A DNA stretch of 64,000 nt, taken from Allobosea robiniae. Lineage in GTDB: Bacteria; Pseudomonadota; Alphaproteobacteria; Rhizobiales; Beijerinckiaceae. A model generated the notes under the pieces. That model did no database searches. It was given only the letters and a program-made list of their open reading frames with translations, and had not been told where the DNA came from. The stretch covers positions 310,001 to 374,000 of the forward strand of contig NZ_FNBZ01000001.1 of NCBI RefSeq assembly GCF_900102525.1, read 5' to 3'. The position numbers were made by a program, and so were the translations under genes. Positions 61,182-64,000 of the stretch are shown piece by piece (the first letter of the stretch is position 1; every line of letters starts with the position of its first letter).

Positions 61182-62237
61182 TCAGCCCTCCAGCTTCAGT
61201 TCACCGGTGCCGAGCGGCGCGAAATAGGCAGCGATAGCGGCCGGATCGACCGCATCGAGCGTCGATGGCTGCCAGCGTGGCGCCTGATCCTTGTCGATCA
61301 CCACGGCGCGCACGCCCTCATAGAAATCATGGCCGCGGGCGATGCGCGAGACGATGCGGTATTCGGTGCGCATCGCTTCCGCGAAACCGAGGCCGCCGCC
61401 GCGGCGCATCTGCTCGAAAGCGATGGCAACGCTGGTCGGCGATTTGACCGCGATGGTCTGCAGCAGCTTGCCGGCAAAGCCACTTCCGCTTTCCGCAGCC
61501 TGGCGCAGGCGCTGGATCACCTCCGGCAAGGTCGCTGCCGTGAAGGCCTCGGCCATCATCGCCCGCTCGCCGTGCAGGGGGCCCGGCCCGCGCTGCAAGG
61601 TGAAGCCGGCGAGAATATCGTCGATCGCGCCCGGCCGGGTCAGCGCATCCGCGAGTTCCGCCATCCGCTCGCTGGGCACGCCATGGGTCGCCAGCCCGGA
61701 CGAAATCGCATCGGCCGCGCCGACGCGCTCGCCGGTCAGGGCCAGGAAATTGCCGAAGCCGCCGTCGAGACGCGGCAAGGCATAGGTCGCGCCGACATCC
61801 GGGAAGAAGCCGATGCCGACCTCCGGCATGGCGAAGAGATAGCGGTCGCCGGCGATGCGGTGGCTGCCATGCAAGGAGATGCCGACGCCGCCGCCCATGA
61901 CGATACCGTCGATCAGCGCGACATAGGGCTTGGGATAGGTCTTGATGCGGTGGTTGAGGATGTATTCCTCGCCCCAGAAGGCGAGCATCTCGTCATGCCG
62001 CCCGGCCTTGCCGCAATCATGCAGCCAACGGATATCGCCTCCGGCCGAGAAGGCCTTCTCGCTGGTGCTGATGACGACGACACGCGCGACCTGCGGATCG
62101 TGCTCCCAGGCGTCGAGCGCACGGGCGAGCTCGCGGACCATGCCGAGGCTCAGCGCGTTCAGCGCCTTCGGCCGGTTGAGCACCACGACGCCGGCGGCGC
62201 CGCGAATCTCGCAGATGATCTCTCGATCCTGAATCAT
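61182..62237 (-). CDS. 3-hydroxyisobutyryl-CoA hydrolase (enoyl-CoA hydratase/isomerase family)
   Basis: 351 residues, longer than simple hydratases. AGVVVLNRPKALNALSLGMV, FSAGGDIRWLHDCGKAGRHD, PYVALIDGIVMGGGVGISLH, and FAMPEVGIGFFPDVGATYAL, the E-x-G-I-G-F-F-P-D-V-G motif specific to HIBYL-CoA hydrolases of valine breakdown. It starts at the ATG with GGGATCGG upstream and is divergent from hemB. The next gene starts within a few bases of its stop. Confidence 0.9.
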   Translation of the reverse strand: MIQDREIICEIRGAAGVVVLNRPKALNALSLGMVRELARALDAWEHDPQVARVVVISTSEKAFSAGGDIRWLHDCGKAGRHDEMLAFWGEEYILNHRIKTYPKPYVALIDGIVMGGGVGISLHGSHRIAGDRYLFAMPEVGIGFFPDVGATYALPRLDGGFGNFLALTGERVGAADAISSGLATHGVPSERMAELADALTRPGAIDDILAGFTLQRGPGPLHGERAMMAEAFTAATLPEVIQRLRQAAESGSGFAGKLLQTIAVKSPTSVAIAFEQMRRGGGLGFAEAMRTEYRIVSRIARGHDFYEGVRAVVIDKDQAPRWQPSTLDAVDPAAIAAYFAPLGTGELKLEG

Positions 62238-62418
62238 GTCCGATCCCGCTTCGATGGGCTGCGGTTCTGGAAGGCGGGGCAAGGCTTGTCAACGCGATGG
62301 ATCTGCGGGCGGCGGGCGGCCATGACTGAGGTGACGCCGGCAAACTTGCGACCATGCGCCCTGTTTTGGAATCGTTCCGATGTGTTATGGAAAGCGTCGG
62401 CCGGTTTCGCCCGCATGA

Positions 62419-63510
<1,092 letters not shown>

Positions 63511-63513
63511 CGG

Positions 63514-63643
63514 GTCATCCCGCACGCGCTGCGGCACGATAGTGCTGCGCAGATGCGGGACCGTGCTCCGGAAAAGCGTCTTCTCGTCATACGGTCCCGT
63601 GTCTGCGGCGCAAAGCTGCGCGCTGCACCGCCCACGGGATGAC
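63514..63643. repeat. Palindromic intergenic element after hemB
   Basis: Outer inverted ends GTCATCCCG (63514-63522) and CGGGATGAC (63635-63643) enclose about 110 bp with further dyads (GCGCTGCGG, GATGCGGGACCG / CGGTCCCGTGTC). The GTCAT...ATGAC ends recall the element at 16052, suggesting one dispersed repeat family. It may end hemB transcription. Confidence 0.6.
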
Positions 63644-63676
63644 AGCGCGCCCCGGCAAGCGCTACCGTCGCCCGGC

Positions 63677-64000
63677 ATGCGCCCGCTCCTCCTGTCGATT
63701 CTGGCCGTCGTCACGCTCGCCCTCGCGGGCTGCGGCAGCGATTTCGATACCGACCAGATGCGGCTCTGCCGACAGGCGATCCCGCCGCTCAATCCGCCGA
63801 ACGCCCGTATAGAGATCGAACGGACCACCAACGGTCCGGTGCCGCGGGCGCTGCGGCTGTTCTACCGGGTCGAGCTCGGCGACGGCCTCTCGCGTCATCG
63901 CAGCATCGACTGCCTCTTCGCCGGCGAGGGCAGCGGGCCGAGCCGCGGCGCGCTTGTCGGCATCGCTTCCGATGGGCGGCCGATGGCCGATGCGAGCTTC
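63677..64000 (+). CDS. Lipoprotein, N-terminal part (runs off the right edge)
   Basis: 108 residues visible. Signal MRPLLLSILAVVTLALAGCG has the lipobox LAGC. The mature part (SDFDTDQMRLCRQAIPPLNP, later LFYRVELGDGLSRHRSIDCL FAG) has two Cys and a beta-rich look. No family recognised; comparable small lipoproteins follow hemB in relatives, as far as I recall. The 3' end lies outside the window. Confidence 0.7.
   Translation, partial: MRPLLLSILAVVTLALAGCGSDFDTDQMRLCRQAIPPLNPPNARIEIERTTNGPVPRALRLFYRVELGDGLSRHRSIDCLFAGEGSGPSRGALVGIASDGRPMADASF

Overview
The window reads as a chromosomal segment of a high-GC alphaproteobacterium of the order Hyphomicrobiales. A Bosea-like or related genus is my best guess from gene content and order, but I could not test it. 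Support comes from several conserved alphaproteobacterial gene orders: glyA-nrdR-ribD-ribE-ribH-nusB-thiL near hppA; cytochrome bc1 chaperone-DUF177-plsX-fabH-ihfA-merR beside bamE; rplM-rpsI; and an L,D-transpeptidase next to an LdtR-type MarR regulator. There are no rRNA genes and no CRISPR array. One tRNA gene, tRNA-Pro(GGG), is present.

Layout. 1-1070: the end of a membrane protein and an SDR oxidoreductase, followed by a terminator that originally belonged to rpsI. 1100-12651: an integrated element of about 11.55 kb, visibly richer in A+T. A tyrosine integrase inserted it into the last codons of rpsI. A 7-bp direct repeat (CGCTTCG) marks both ends. The element rebuilds the rpsI 3' end with its own Arg codon, stop and terminator. 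The native end and terminator are stranded at the far side. Cargo: a UvrD-like helicase plus DUF2290 pair matching a known anti-phage system, a CoiA-like nuclease, a PLD-type nuclease, a DUF2971 protein, a serine recombinase, a possible HUH Rep-like protein, three overlapping micro-genes including a ribbon-helix-helix protein, and two exported proteins of unknown role.

12641-19531: rpsI/rplM, a MerR-carboxymuconolactone decarboxylase operon with a classic 19-bp-spacer promoter, a thioesterase, an enoyl-CoA hydratase, a CoA-binding protein, O-acetylhomoserine sulfhydrylase and heme A synthase. 19528-32633: an exopolysaccharide region with polysaccharide deacetylase, FemAB/CelD-like acyltransferase, a Wzc-like protein with a decayed kinase domain, Wza-like export lipoprotein, GT4 glycosyltransferase, priming glycosyl-phosphate transferase, Wzy/ligase-like protein, acyltransferase and methyltransferase. 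It also contains an SMR transporter pair and an A+T-rich membrane protein.

32866-39000: tRNA-Pro, a gene-poor stretch, a zinc-ribbon protein, and a quinone/electrophile-detoxification-like cluster (MhqD-like hydrolase, MhqO-like dioxygenase, DoxX, LysR) with a perfect 18-bp palindrome in its divergent promoter. A peptidoglycan-binding-domain protein, a 56-residue membrane protein and a Gdx/SugE exporter follow. 39064-55330: housekeeping (ihfA, fatty acid and phospholipid initiation, bamE, proton-pumping pyrophosphatase, ureidoglycine aminohydrolase, riboflavin and thiamine genes, nusB, nrdR, glyA). 55452-64000: MerR/MFS divergent pair, two small exported proteins, LdtP/LdtR envelope-stress pair, HIBYL-CoA hydrolase, hemB, a palindromic repeat and the start of a lipoprotein gene.
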